A stretch of 7,856 nt of DNA from Candidatus Hydrogenedentota bacterium (GCA_023384315.1 JAHDWY010000179.1:1-7856), one strand, 5' to 3'. Positions 1 through 6,035 are shown, numbered from the stretch's first letter. Numbers and translations: made by a program. The notes: generated by a model from the letters alone, not told the origin.

Positions 1-1
1 T

Positions 2-127
2 CCGCTTGCGGTCCAAAGCCCTGCGACGGCACTAACGGACGGATACAATACGTTCGAGGTGTTGCCGGAGTCCGCTGCGGCGGAACACCAAATTGTCTGG
101 GTGGAACTACAGTTTGACGAAGAGTAA
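2..127 (+). CDS. C-terminal end of an unidentified protein (5' truncated)
   Basis: The frame from base 2 is open to a TAA at 125-127 and gives 41 residues ending VWVELQFDEE. The rest of the gene lies outside the window. The tail alternates hydrophobic and polar residues (for example QIVWVELQF), which would suit the last strand of a beta-sandwich, but this is inference and I recognise no family. The stop lies 100 bases before the ATG of the downstream secreted propeller protein on the same strand. The two could share a transcript, with a palindromic repeat between them. The frame could be coding or chance, because only 126 bases are visible. Confidence 0.5.
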   Translation, partial: PLAVQSPATALTDGYNTFEVLPESAAAEHQIVWVELQFDEE

Positions 128-138
128 CTCGAATGCTG

Positions 139-196
139 ATTGTGGTGCAGGCTTCCAGCCTACGAAGTTCTGCAGGCTGGAAGCCTGCACCACAAT
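139..196. repeat. Perfect 23-bp inverted repeat (palindromic intergenic repeat, copy 1)
   Basis: Bases 139-161 and 174-196 are exact reverse complements (23 of 23) around a 12-base loop at 162-173. The arm core is GTGGTGCAGGCTTCCAGCCT. The left arm is identical over 23 bases to 4101-4123 in this window, so this is a dispersed element and not a one-off hairpin. It lies between the stop at 127 and the ribosome binding site at 217. From memory, similar GCAGGCTTCCAGCCTGC palindromes are common between genes in Planctomycetes and Hydrogenedentota. In RNA it would form a very stable stem upstream of the next gene and could act as a terminator, attenuator or RNA stabiliser. No T-tract follows. Confidence 0.93.
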
Positions 197-216
197 TTCA
201 CGCATCAAGAGGCAAT

Positions 217-220
217 GGAG
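217..220 (+). promoter_or_regulatory. Ribosome binding site deciding the propeller-protein start
   Basis: GGAG lies 7 bases before the ATG at 228, and that ATG opens directly into a signal peptide. This selects 228 over the longer open frame from 93, which would translate through the palindromic repeat. Confidence 0.7.
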
Positions 221-227
221 ATCGATC

Positions 228-1631
228 ATGCGCGTAGCCTGGATAGGATTGCTCGTCCTCCTATTGCCGACCTCCGCTTACGCCGACCTCAAGATGCCGG
301 TTATCGAGGGGGAATGGTGGCAGGTGGCGGGCGACCCGGACTTGGGCCAGTACACCGATCCAAAACAGCAGCCCGTCGATTTCGCGGTGTGGCAGGCGGC
401 AGACGGCACTTGGCAGCTGTGGTCGTGCATTCGCCACACCACCTGCGGCGGCCATACGCGCCTGTTTCACCGCTGGGAAGGGCAGCGCCTCACGGACACC
501 GATTGGGAGCCGAAAGGCATTGCCATGATGGCGGACCCTGGCCTCGGCGAACCCTTGGGCGGATTGCAGGCGCCGCATGTGGTGCAGTGGCAGGGCAAGT
601 ACTGGATGGCCTACGGCGACTGGGACGACATCTGCTTCGCCACCAGTGAGAACGGCAAAGAGTTCACCCGAATCATTCAGCCGGACGGTGAGACGGCGGT
701 ATTCACCGAAGGTCCGGGGGTGAACACGCGCGATGCCATGCTCCTCTTCACGGAGGGGCTCTGGTACTGCTACTACACGGCTTTCCCCAACGGGCGCGGC
801 TACGACTATTGCCGGACCTCGCCCGATATGAGGACCTGGAGCCATTCGTCTGTCGTGGCCTACGGAGGCTGGGCCGGCAACAATCCGTTTTCGGCGGAAT
901 GCCCGCACGTGGTCGAGGTCGATCCCGGTGAATACTACCTGTTTCGCACGCAGCGGTACGGGGAAGACGGGCAGACTTCGGTGTACCGTTCGGAGAATCC
1001 ATTGAACTTTGGGATCGACGACGACTCGTACTTCGTGACGTCCATGCCCGTCGCCGCGCCGGAGATTGTCTTGTACGAGGGTCAGTATTACATGGCTTCC
1101 CTCTTGCCCAGTCTCAAGGGTATCCGAGTCGCCAAGCTGAATTGGGTTCCGGTCGAAACCGTTGGTACGCCTGTCTTCGACATTGACGACACGGACGCGC
1201 AAGAAGAATGGAGAGTCGTCGAAGGCAAATGCGATCCCCTGTTTACCCAATCGACACGGCAGAATTTCGCCGCGCCCATGGATTGGTTCATCGGCACCGC
1301 TGAGGTTGCCGAGGGCGGTTTCGACGACGGGCGGGTCTGCGTCGTCGAATCACCGGCCTTCACCATCATGGACGCACCATACGCCGTCTACATTTCCGGC
1401 GGCGCACGCGATACCACGGTGCATATCCTTGTGGCCGACGCCGCCACCGGCGAACAGTTTCTTCGCATGACTGGCCGAGCCAGCAACCGTCTGGAGCGGC
1501 GAATCGTCGATTTGTCCCCGTTGGCGGGAAGAGAAGCCGTCGTTCGGGTTGTGGACCGCGACTCGGAGCCCTGGGGGCACATCAATTTCGGCGGGTTATT
1601 CGTATTGAGCGGTCAGGGGAACTCTGACTGA
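228..1631 (+). CDS. Secreted GH32/GH43-like five-bladed beta-propeller protein
   Basis: 467 residues. Residues 1-19 form a signal peptide (MRV, a hydrophobic core, then AYA before Asp20), so the protein is exported. Residues about 30-310 carry repeated propeller-blade segments of the type 'G.YWMAYGDW...ATSENG..F' and 'G.WYCYYTA...YCRTSPDMRTWS'. Three acidic residues sit where clan GH-F/GH-J glycosidases keep theirs: Asp51 in VDFAVW (blade I, candidate nucleophile), Asp169 in TRDAMLL (like the RDP motif), and Glu224 in AECPHVV (like the ECPD acid/base motif of GH32). Residues about 370-460 form a beta-sandwich ending WGHINFGG, resembling the WGHINVDH-type C-terminal domain I recall from GH32 proteins. 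A role in cutting a fructan, arabinan or other glycan outside the cytoplasm is inferred and the substrate is unknown. The start at 228 is chosen for the ribosome binding site and signal peptide. It could also be a non-catalytic sugar-binding relative. Confidence 0.82.
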   Translation: MRVAWIGLLVLLLPTSAYADLKMPVIEGEWWQVAGDPDLGQYTDPKQQPVDFAVWQAADGTWQLWSCIRHTTCGGHTRLFHRWEGQRLTDTDWEPKGIAMMADPGLGEPLGGLQAPHVVQWQGKYWMAYGDWDDICFATSENGKEFTRIIQPDGETAVFTEGPGVNTRDAMLLFTEGLWYCYYTAFPNGRGYDYCRTSPDMRTWSHSSVVAYGGWAGNNPFSAECPHVVEVDPGEYYLFRTQRYGEDGQTSVYRSENPLNFGIDDDSYFVTSMPVAAPEIVLYEGQYYMASLLPSLKGIRVAKLNWVPVETVGTPVFDIDDTDAQEEWRVVEGKCDPLFTQSTRQNFAAPMDWFIGTAEVAEGGFDDGRVCVVESPAFTIMDAPYAVYISGGARDTTVHILVADAATGEQFLRMTGRASNRLERRIVDLSPLAGREAVVRVVDRDSEPWGHINFGGLFVLSGQGNSD

Positions 1632-1648
1632 CGATCGGCGGCACGCGT

Positions 1649-1727
1649 CGTCATTCTGCGCGTAGCGAAGAATCTCTCATGACTGAGCTGACAGGAATGG
1701 GAATTCTTCGCATCGCTCAGAATGACG
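1649..1727. repeat. Long imperfect inverted repeat between convergent genes
   Basis: Arms 1649-1673 and 1703-1727 pair over 25 bases with 3 mismatches. The outer ten bases (CGTCATTCTG with CAGAATGACG) and an inner nine (GCGAAGAAT with ATTCTTCGC) are perfect. The loop at 1674-1702 holds a small CTCATGACTGAG palindrome. It fills the 126-base gap between the stop of the propeller gene (+) and the stop of the acyltransferase-hydrolase gene (-), so it could end both transcripts, though no U-tract is obvious. Its sequence is unrelated to the repeat at 139-196. Similar GTCATTCTGAGCG...GCGAAGAATC palindromes are familiar to me from several unrelated bacterial phyla as dispersed intergenic repeats; that is memory, not a search. 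Confidence 0.85.
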
Positions 1728-1757
1728 GCATCGCGCAGAGCGTGCAAGATAACCGGG

Positions 1758-3995
1758 TCATCCCGCTTCGACTTCGTCTTCGTCGCTCTCTTCCACTTCC
1801 ACCAGTTCCGAGCGGCCGGCCATGTCGCGTTCATTGGCCCACATCAGGAAGCGTTCCACGCGGTCGAACACTTCCTCCGAGCCCGGTCCGTTGATGATGC
1901 CGTGGCGGTCGTGGTCGAAATAGGTCAACTCCTTCTCGTGGGTGCCGAGCCGTTCGTAGATCCCCATGCCGCTCGTGGGATCGACGATGGGATCGCGGTG
2001 GCTCTGCACCAATAACGCGGGAACGCAGACATCGCCGAGGACTTCTTCCATGGCGCGCATGGCGCCGCCCAGTTCCTTCACGCCGGTGACCGGATTGCGC
2101 GTGTAATTGATGTGCTTGTTCTCTGGCGTATTCTCAACGTACTCCCAGTTGCTTCCGCCTTTCCATCGGGACAGCAGACTGTTCATGGACACGATGGACG
2201 ATGCGAACCGGGCCATGTAGTTGCGCAATTGCAGGGGCGCGTTGATGGCGAATACGGCTTTAATCTTGTCGCGTTTCCTGCCCGCCGCAAGAAGTGCGAG
2301 CACTCCGCCGGTTGAGAAGCCGCCGAGGATGATGTTGTCGGTGAGGCTTTTGATGATCGCATAGCCGCGGTTGACCGACTCGTACCATTCCTCCCACGGT
2401 GTCTGCGCCAGATCCTCCGGCGACGTGCCGTGCCCGCGCAAACGTACTGAGTACACAGCGTACCCCTTCGCTTCGAAGTGCTCCGCCAAGGTCCGCACTT
2501 CCAACGGCGCGGCCATGTAGCCGTGTATCAGCAGGATTCCCGCCTTGAACCGTTTGGGCGCGAGAAGAAAGGGCCGGCCCACATCCTGCGGCTTACTTTC
2601 GCCCGGTTTCGCAAATTCTGCGTAGTCGCGCTCGAAGATCTCCATATCTTCCAAAAGGAAGATCGAGCGAATCTTGCTCGACAATACCGTGCGTGGCGTA
2701 TGGGCTACGTTGCGAATGAGATTGGTCAGAAGTGACAGCGGCTCGATCTCATTGGCAATCACCGTGGTGAGTTCGTCCTTGCGAACGGTCTGGAACTCGC
2801 CGCGTCCGGGCCGCAATTGAAAGTTCTTGATATAGAAGTTGCCCTGGCGGCGGAGGATTCCATCGTTGATGCAGAGTTCAACGAAATCGTTGAACGCCTT
2901 GCTCGGGTCTTCATAAATGATGTTTCGGTAGGATTGATCGAGCACGTGATGGAGGCGGTGCTGCCCGAGTTGTTTGATTTGATGCACGCACAGGAAGATG
3001 CGGTTGCGATAGGCGCGCTCCGTGAACTTGCGCGCCCGCTGATGGCGGATAATGGTCCCAAAGATGTGGTCGTAGTTGACCGTCGTGTTCCGGTAGATGT
3101 CCGCCATGTACCGGATCATTAACCGCCGCGCTGCTTCGTTGAAGGTGGATTCCGGGTCTTCTTCCAGCGGTGTAAGGCCCGCGCCTGGCGTGCCTTTCAA
3201 ACGATCGAGATCGGGCGCTTGCAAATACTCCCGTACGTCGATGGGTTCGCCGAAGGTCACGTCGATATCCGTGTCCTTGGATAGCACCGTGCCTTCGACG
3301 GAAAGCTCTTCGAGGGCGCGGCGGCTCAGGTCTTTCGCGATTCCACGCGCGACGCGCAACACAATGTTCTCGTGCGCGCGGATCGGAAAGTAGGTTATGT
3401 TTACCGGTATGATCGCCGTGTGCTGCTCCAGCACGCGGTCCAGGGAGACGACGCAGAACTTCTCGAGCACGCTGGTTAGTTCTTCCTGCTCATCCGGATT
3501 GTCTTTCAGCAGGGCAAGCCGTTGCCGGTAAAACTCGGCGCGGAGCGCGAGCACGGCGGCTCCCGTATGCGGGGGCCGGCGGGTCCCCTTGCTGTACACC
3601 GTGAACATGCCCTGCGCATCGACGACCTTCTTGTCCTTGATCATCCCGCCTTCGGGAAAGATGATCCACGGGTTCTCGCCGTTCAACAGCGAACAAATAA
3701 TCGTCCGGTCGCGGTCGGGATCCTTGGTCGAAACGTTGCCCATGGAAAGCAGGTACTTCCCGATGCGGCCAACAAAGAGTTCCGCCGCCGCAAGAGACCA
3801 GATTTCCTTGCCGGTCTGCCGGTTCAGGATGTAGGGCAGAAGGACCGTTTCCAGGCGCGTGAAATGATTGACTACGAAGATAATGGCAAGGTCGTCGCGG
3901 ATATTCTCCACGTTGTGCAGCCGGATGTTGGCCTTGATCAATTTGGTCGCGATATCCAACGTCCATTTTGAGGACTTGACTGCAAACGCACCCAT
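1758..3995 (-). CDS. Fusion protein: PlsB/PlsC-like acyltransferase + serine alpha/beta hydrolase
   Basis: 745 residues from the ATG at 3995. The N-terminal half (about 1-430) looks like a glycerolipid acyltransferase: block I VNHFTRLE (His44, with Glu49 where Asp is usual), a block II-like GNVSTKDPDRDR (about 86-97), block III FPEGG (113-117) and block IV IPVNITY (about 196-202). A helical region (about 285-430) resembles the part of PlsB that follows its catalytic core. The C-terminal part (about 480-725) is an alpha/beta hydrolase of the monoacylglycerol lipase/esterase type: oxyanion segment LLIHGY (His491-Gly492), nucleophile elbow GFSTG (Ser561), Asp668 in SHRDPIVDP and His698 in DRHGI. 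It ends in a Glu/Asp-rich tail. Family knowledge suggests one half attaches and the other removes acyl chains, for membrane-lipid turnover or remodelling. The actual substrates are inference. No signal peptide is seen, so it is probably cytoplasmic or membrane-associated. It is transcribed alone from the promoter at 4042-4070. Confidence 0.88.
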   Translation of the reverse strand: MGAFAVKSSKWTLDIATKLIKANIRLHNVENIRDDLAIIFVVNHFTRLETVLLPYILNRQTGKEIWSLAAAELFVGRIGKYLLSMGNVSTKDPDRDRTIICSLLNGENPWIIFPEGGMIKDKKVVDAQGMFTVYSKGTRRPPHTGAAVLALRAEFYRQRLALLKDNPDEQEELTSVLEKFCVVSLDRVLEQHTAIIPVNITYFPIRAHENIVLRVARGIAKDLSRRALEELSVEGTVLSKDTDIDVTFGEPIDVREYLQAPDLDRLKGTPGAGLTPLEEDPESTFNEAARRLMIRYMADIYRNTTVNYDHIFGTIIRHQRARKFTERAYRNRIFLCVHQIKQLGQHRLHHVLDQSYRNIIYEDPSKAFNDFVELCINDGILRRQGNFYIKNFQLRPGRGEFQTVRKDELTTVIANEIEPLSLLTNLIRNVAHTPRTVLSSKIRSIFLLEDMEIFERDYAEFAKPGESKPQDVGRPFLLAPKRFKAGILLIHGYMAAPLEVRTLAEHFEAKGYAVYSVRLRGHGTSPEDLAQTPWEEWYESVNRGYAIIKSLTDNIILGGFSTGGVLALLAAGRKRDKIKAVFAINAPLQLRNYMARFASSIVSMNSLLSRWKGGSNWEYVENTPENKHINYTRNPVTGVKELGGAMRAMEEVLGDVCVPALLVQSHRDPIVDPTSGMGIYERLGTHEKELTYFDHDRHGIINGPGSEEVFDRVERFLMWANERDMAGRSELVEVEESDEDEVEAG

Positions 3996-3999
3996 GACT

Positions 4000-4005
4000 T
4001 CCCCT
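4000..4005 (-). promoter_or_regulatory. Ribosome binding site selecting the ATG at 3995
   Basis: On the - strand AGGGGA lies 4 bases before the ATG at 3995-3993. The same frame is open five codons further up to a TTG at 4010, but starting there would translate the purine-rich site itself, so the ATG is preferred. Confidence 0.65.
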
Positions 4006-4041
4006 GGCAACTGTAATGGCTAACGACCGGTGTCTGTCTTC

Positions 4042-4070
4042 ACTATACCGCAGGAATTCCAAGTCGGCAA
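4042..4070 (-). promoter_or_regulatory. Sigma70-like promoter of the acyltransferase-hydrolase gene
   Basis: On the - strand the -35 TTGCCG (4070-4065) is separated by 17 bases from the -10 TATAGT (4047-4042). These match the consensus at 4 of 6 and 5 of 6 positions. Transcription would begin near 4035 and leave a leader of about 40 bases before the ATG at 3995. The spacer contains the 8-base palindrome GGAATTCC at 4053-4060, which may be chance. The promoter lies just downstream of the repeat at 4101-4154, so the gene appears separate from the pirin operon. Confidence 0.6.
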
Positions 4071-4100
4071 GACACACCCGGCGCAGCGTTCGAAAAGAGT

Positions 4101-4154
4101 ATTGTGGTGCAGGCTTCCAGCCTGCCTGGGAAGTTGGCCGAAAGCCTGCACCAC
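4101..4154. repeat. Palindromic intergenic repeat, copy 2 (one arm decayed)
   Basis: The left arm (4101-4123) is identical over 23 bases to the left arm of the element at 139-161. The right arm has diverged: 4142-4154 still pairs with 4104-4116 over 13 perfect bases (GTGGTGCAGGCTT with AAGCCTGCACCAC), but the inner part of the arm no longer matches. The intervening segment is 25 bases instead of the compact loop of copy 1. It lies 45 bases past the pirin stop and upstream of the promoter at 4042-4070, so in RNA it could cap the 3' end of the doxX-pirin transcript. Apart from this element and that promoter, the 203-base gap 3996-4198 holds nothing I can name. Confidence 0.88.
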
Positions 4155-4198
4155 GTCACACGGTTCCTCGCGATGCGTTCAGTTAGACATCGCCGGGC

Positions 4199-4897
4199 TT
4201 ACGCGAGGTCAAACAACAATACTTCCGAGTCTTCCGTCGCCCGGATCTCCAGATCGGTCTCCTCGCTGATAGCCGCACCATCCGAGACGTTCAGCACTTC
4301 ACCGTTAACTGTCACCGAACCGCGCAAGACCTGAATCCACGCGTGGCGACCTTCGGCGAGCGCGTGCGAGACGGACGCTCCCGCATCGAGCGCGGCGAGG
4401 TACACCGACGCATCCTGATGGATCGTGAGCGCGCCGTTTTTCGCTTCGCGCGCCGCGACCAGCAGCAGACGGTTATGCTTGTCTTCATCGGAATATGCGC
4501 GTTCCTCGTAGCCGGGTTCGAGTCCATCCCGCTCGGGGAACAGCCAGATCTGATAAAAGTGGACCGGCTCCGTGTCCGACGCGTTGAACTCGCTGTGACG
4601 AATCCCGGACCCGGCCGTCATACGCTGGAACATTCCGGGGCGCAAGACGGAACCGTTCCCCAAACTGTCGCGATGCTCGAGTCCGCCTTCCAGGACATAG
4701 GAGAGAATCTCCATGTCCTTATGGCCGTGCTCACCGAAACCTTCTCCCGGTTTCACGCGGTCTTCGTTCATCACGCGCAACGCGCGGAATCCCATGTGCT
4801 CCGGGTCGTGGTAGCCGCCAAAGGAAAACGTGTGGTTCGTATCCAACCAGCCGTGGTTGAAATGACCACGTTCATTCGATCGTCGAATCGTAATCAT
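4199..4897 (-). CDS. Pirin-family bicupin (YhhW-like)
   Basis: 232 residues, almost exactly the length of E. coli YhhW (231). The N-terminal cupin carries the pirin signature: SFGGYHDPEHMGFRALRVMNEDRV (residues 25-48), then the metal-site segments GEHGHKDMEI with His57 and His59, and IRHSEFN with His101 and Glu103. These are the four metal ligands at the same numbers I recall for YhhW. A second, degenerate cupin follows (about 150-232: AWIQVLRGSVTVNGE and DGAAISEETDL). YhhW-type pirins bind a divalent metal and have quercetin 2,3-dioxygenase activity in vitro; their physiological role is unclear and often linked to redox stress. The ATG at 4897 is preceded by AGGAGG at 4910-4905 with a 7-base spacer. 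It lies 67 bases after the doxX stop on the same strand, so the two probably form one operon. Its own substrate is unknown. Confidence 0.94.
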   Translation of the reverse strand: MITIRRSNERGHFNHGWLDTNHTFSFGGYHDPEHMGFRALRVMNEDRVKPGEGFGEHGHKDMEILSYVLEGGLEHRDSLGNGSVLRPGMFQRMTAGSGIRHSEFNASDTEPVHFYQIWLFPERDGLEPGYEERAYSDEDKHNRLLLVAAREAKNGALTIHQDASVYLAALDAGASVSHALAEGRHAWIQVLRGSVTVNGEVLNVSDGAAISEETDLEIRATEDSEVLLFDLA

Positions 4898-4964
4898 CGT
4901 GGAACCTCCTCGGGTTGTACTCTGCGTTCACTCGCTTGCCAACCATGCGTCGACCACCGCCGTG

Positions 4965-5381
4965 TTACTTGGCACTCGCTTTCCGAGCATCGATGCTGAA
5001 CGCGCCCGCTCCATACGCAACGATCTGCAGCAGGCCGCCCATGATGGCCAGATTCTTCATGAAGTTGATGGTCTGCATGCGAACCTGGTCCGGTTCCACC
5101 GACCAGAAGGCATGGAAGATGAGCGTTGCCGGGATGAGAAACACAATCAACGCCACCGCGCCCCATCGAGCCTTGAATCCAGTCAGCACGGACAAGCCGC
5201 CCACCAGCTCAAGGAGGATTGCCATGACAAGAAGAAACCCCGCGGCGGGCATACCGTGGGAGGCCATGTAGCCGGTGGTGCCGGAGAAATCCGTGATCTT
5301 GCCAAAGCCGCTCATGAGAAAGATGGCGCTCAGCAGAATGCGTCCGGGCAGTGGTGCGTAACGGTTCAGTGCAGAGTCCAT
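4965..5381 (-). CDS. DoxX-family small membrane protein
   Basis: 138 residues with four predicted membrane helices at about 12-26, 44-67, 71-93 and 105-127. The sequence follows the DoxX family: GRILLSAIFLMSGFGKITDF near the start, LLELVGGLSVLTGF in helix 2 and INFMKNLAIMGGLL in helix 4. DoxX proteins are inner-membrane proteins. In archaea the name comes from a thiosulfate:quinone oxidoreductase subunit, and in mycobacteria a DoxX protein is tied to thiol/oxidative stress; the biochemical role of a stand-alone DoxX is not settled. The ATG at 5381 has an excellent AAAGGAGG (5394-5387) with a 5-base spacer. It is followed by pirin 67 bases later and preceded by marR on the same strand. A G+C-rich hairpin at 5400-5415 lies in its leader. 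I see no convincing separate promoter in 5382-5454, so either read-through from marR or a weak promoter must serve it. Confidence 0.93.
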   Translation of the reverse strand: MDSALNRYAPLPGRILLSAIFLMSGFGKITDFSGTTGYMASHGMPAAGFLLVMAILLELVGGLSVLTGFKARWGAVALIVFLIPATLIFHAFWSVEPDQVRMQTINFMKNLAIMGGLLQIVAYGAGAFSIDARKASAK

Positions 5382-5399
5382 AAGATCCTCCTTTGTCTC

Positions 5400-5415
5400 C
5401 GCGGGACGGCCCGCG
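5400..5415 (-). promoter_or_regulatory. Hairpin in the doxX leader, just upstream of its ribosome binding site
   Basis: CGCGGG (5400-5405) and CCCGCG (5410-5415) form a perfect six-base, all G/C stem with a four-base loop, ending 5 bases before the AAAGGAGG of doxX. No T-tract follows on either strand, so it is not a typical terminator. It may stabilise the RNA or affect translation. It may also be chance in GC-rich DNA. Confidence 0.4.
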
Positions 5416-5454
5416 TTCAGGTTTAATTAGTTGTTCCAACAGGTATTGCCTCGC

Positions 5455-5476
5455 AAAAAAATCGGGACAGTTCCCG
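5455..5476 (-). terminator. Intrinsic terminator-like hairpin downstream of marR
   Basis: On the - strand a five-base stem CGGGA/TCCCG with an ACTG loop (5476-5463) is followed by A and then seven T (5461-5455). This is the form of a rho-independent terminator, with a rather short stem. It lies 49 bases after the marR stop and before doxX. If active it would limit read-through from the strong marR promoter into doxX-pirin. It is also one half of the inverted repeat pair at 5457-5532, so its terminator function may be incidental. Confidence 0.55.
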
Positions 5477-5532
5477 CTTACTGTTCAAATGGGCGAGCGC
5501 AGCAGAGGAAAAGGGAAACTTCCCCTATTTTT
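5457..5532. repeat. REPIN-like pair of inverted short repeats
   Basis: Bases 5457-5479 and the reverse complement of 5510-5532 match at 17 of 23 positions, sharing the pattern AAAAAT.GGG..AGTT.CC. Each half is itself a small hairpin: CGGGA/TCCCG at 5463-5476 and GGGAA/TTCCC at 5513-5524. Two palindromic units in opposite orientation, about 30 bases apart, is the layout of a REPIN, a non-autonomous element moved by RAYT (Y1-type) transposases. No RAYT gene is in the window. The right half overlaps the last codons and the TAG stop (5527-5525) of marR, so insertion probably replaced the original 3' end of that gene. Confidence 0.6.
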
Positions 5533-6004
5533 CACCCAAGTGCGGCTCACGTGCTTTGACCATGAGGCGGCTGATGGTGGCCAGTTCAGTCGCGCTCATG
5601 TGCCCCAGGAGCTTCCGGTGCATCTCCCGAACGGGACCGTCCAAGGTGGTCAAGGTGTCCAGGCCCGCCGGCGTGATGTGGACATAGATGACGCGCCGGT
5701 CTACCTTGCAGCGTTCCCGCCGGGCCAGTTTGAGCTTTTCGAGCCGGTCGATTAACCGGGTCATGTCGGGCTCCCGGGCGACCATCCGGTCACCGATGTC
5801 GTGCACCCGCGCGCCGCGGTCGCCCGCGCCGCGCAGAATGCGGAGAATGTTGTACAGCGGCGCGGAAAGGTTGTGCTCTTTCAGGAGCGCCGACGAGATC
5901 CCGGTAAGGACGCTGTGCGTGCGCATGATATTGAGCATGGCCTCGTCCTCAGGCCCCGCAAAGGCTTTACGTTGCTTGAGTTCGGTTTGAAGTGCCGAAG
6001 TCAT
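5525..6004 (-). CDS. MarR-family transcriptional regulator
   Basis: 159 residues from the ATG at 6004, a normal MarR length. The winged helix-turn-helix runs from about 47 to 115: LSAPLYNILRILRGAG, the recognition segment VHDIGDRMVAREPDMTRLIDRLEKLKLARR, then the wing with the Asp-Arg motif VDRR (102-104) and IYVHITPAG. Flanking helices for dimerisation are at about 20-45 and 120-155. The only cysteine is Cys99 in the wing region, not the N-terminal position used by OhrR-type peroxide sensors, so a small-molecule ligand is as likely as direct oxidation. MarR proteins are dimers that usually repress their own and adjacent genes until a phenolic or similar ligand binds. Here the likely targets are marR itself and doxX-pirin. 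GAGGAC at 6013-6008 precedes the ATG. The open frame extends up to 6151 but would cross the promoter at 6036-6064, so that start is refused. The last codons and stop lie inside a repeat. Confidence 0.93.
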   Translation of the reverse strand: MTSALQTELKQRKAFAGPEDEAMLNIMRTHSVLTGISSALLKEHNLSAPLYNILRILRGAGDRGARVHDIGDRMVAREPDMTRLIDRLEKLKLARRERCKVDRRVIYVHITPAGLDTLTTLDGPVREMHRKLLGHMSATELATISRLMVKAREPHLGEK

Positions 6005-6035
6005 GGTGTCCTCGCTTTCCGGTTGACTCAACGCC

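Noticed and set aside
93..227. Longer start for the propeller gene at 93
   Set aside because: It would overlap the upstream coding end, translate through the perfect palindrome and bury the signal peptide. The ATG at 228 has its own ribosome binding site and begins a classical signal peptide.
261..1250. 329-codon open frame antisense to the propeller gene
   Set aside because: Opposite a gene with a signal peptide and family motifs. The antisense product shows no recognisable motif, as expected of a shadow frame in GC-rich DNA.
3522..3971. Open frames antisense to the acyltransferase domain
   Set aside because: No motifs and no ribosome binding sites; they lie opposite conserved acyltransferase blocks.
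3996..4010. TTG start for the acyltransferase-hydrolase gene
   Set aside because: It would translate the AGGGGA ribosome binding site. The ATG at 3995 is better placed.
139..4154. CRISPR array or transposon ends formed by the GTGGTGCAGGCTT repeats
   Set aside because: There are only two copies about 4 kb apart, each a self-contained hairpin. There is no regular spacing, and the genes between them are ordinary chromosomal genes with no transposase.
4343..4999. 218-codon open frame antisense to pirin
   Set aside because: The opposite strand encodes pirin with all four metal ligands at the expected positions.
5421..5446. Second MarR operator before doxX (TGTT-GG-AACA palindrome near 5432-5441)
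   Set aside because: The arms are only four bases and do not resemble ATATTG-N9-CAATAT, so chance is as likely.
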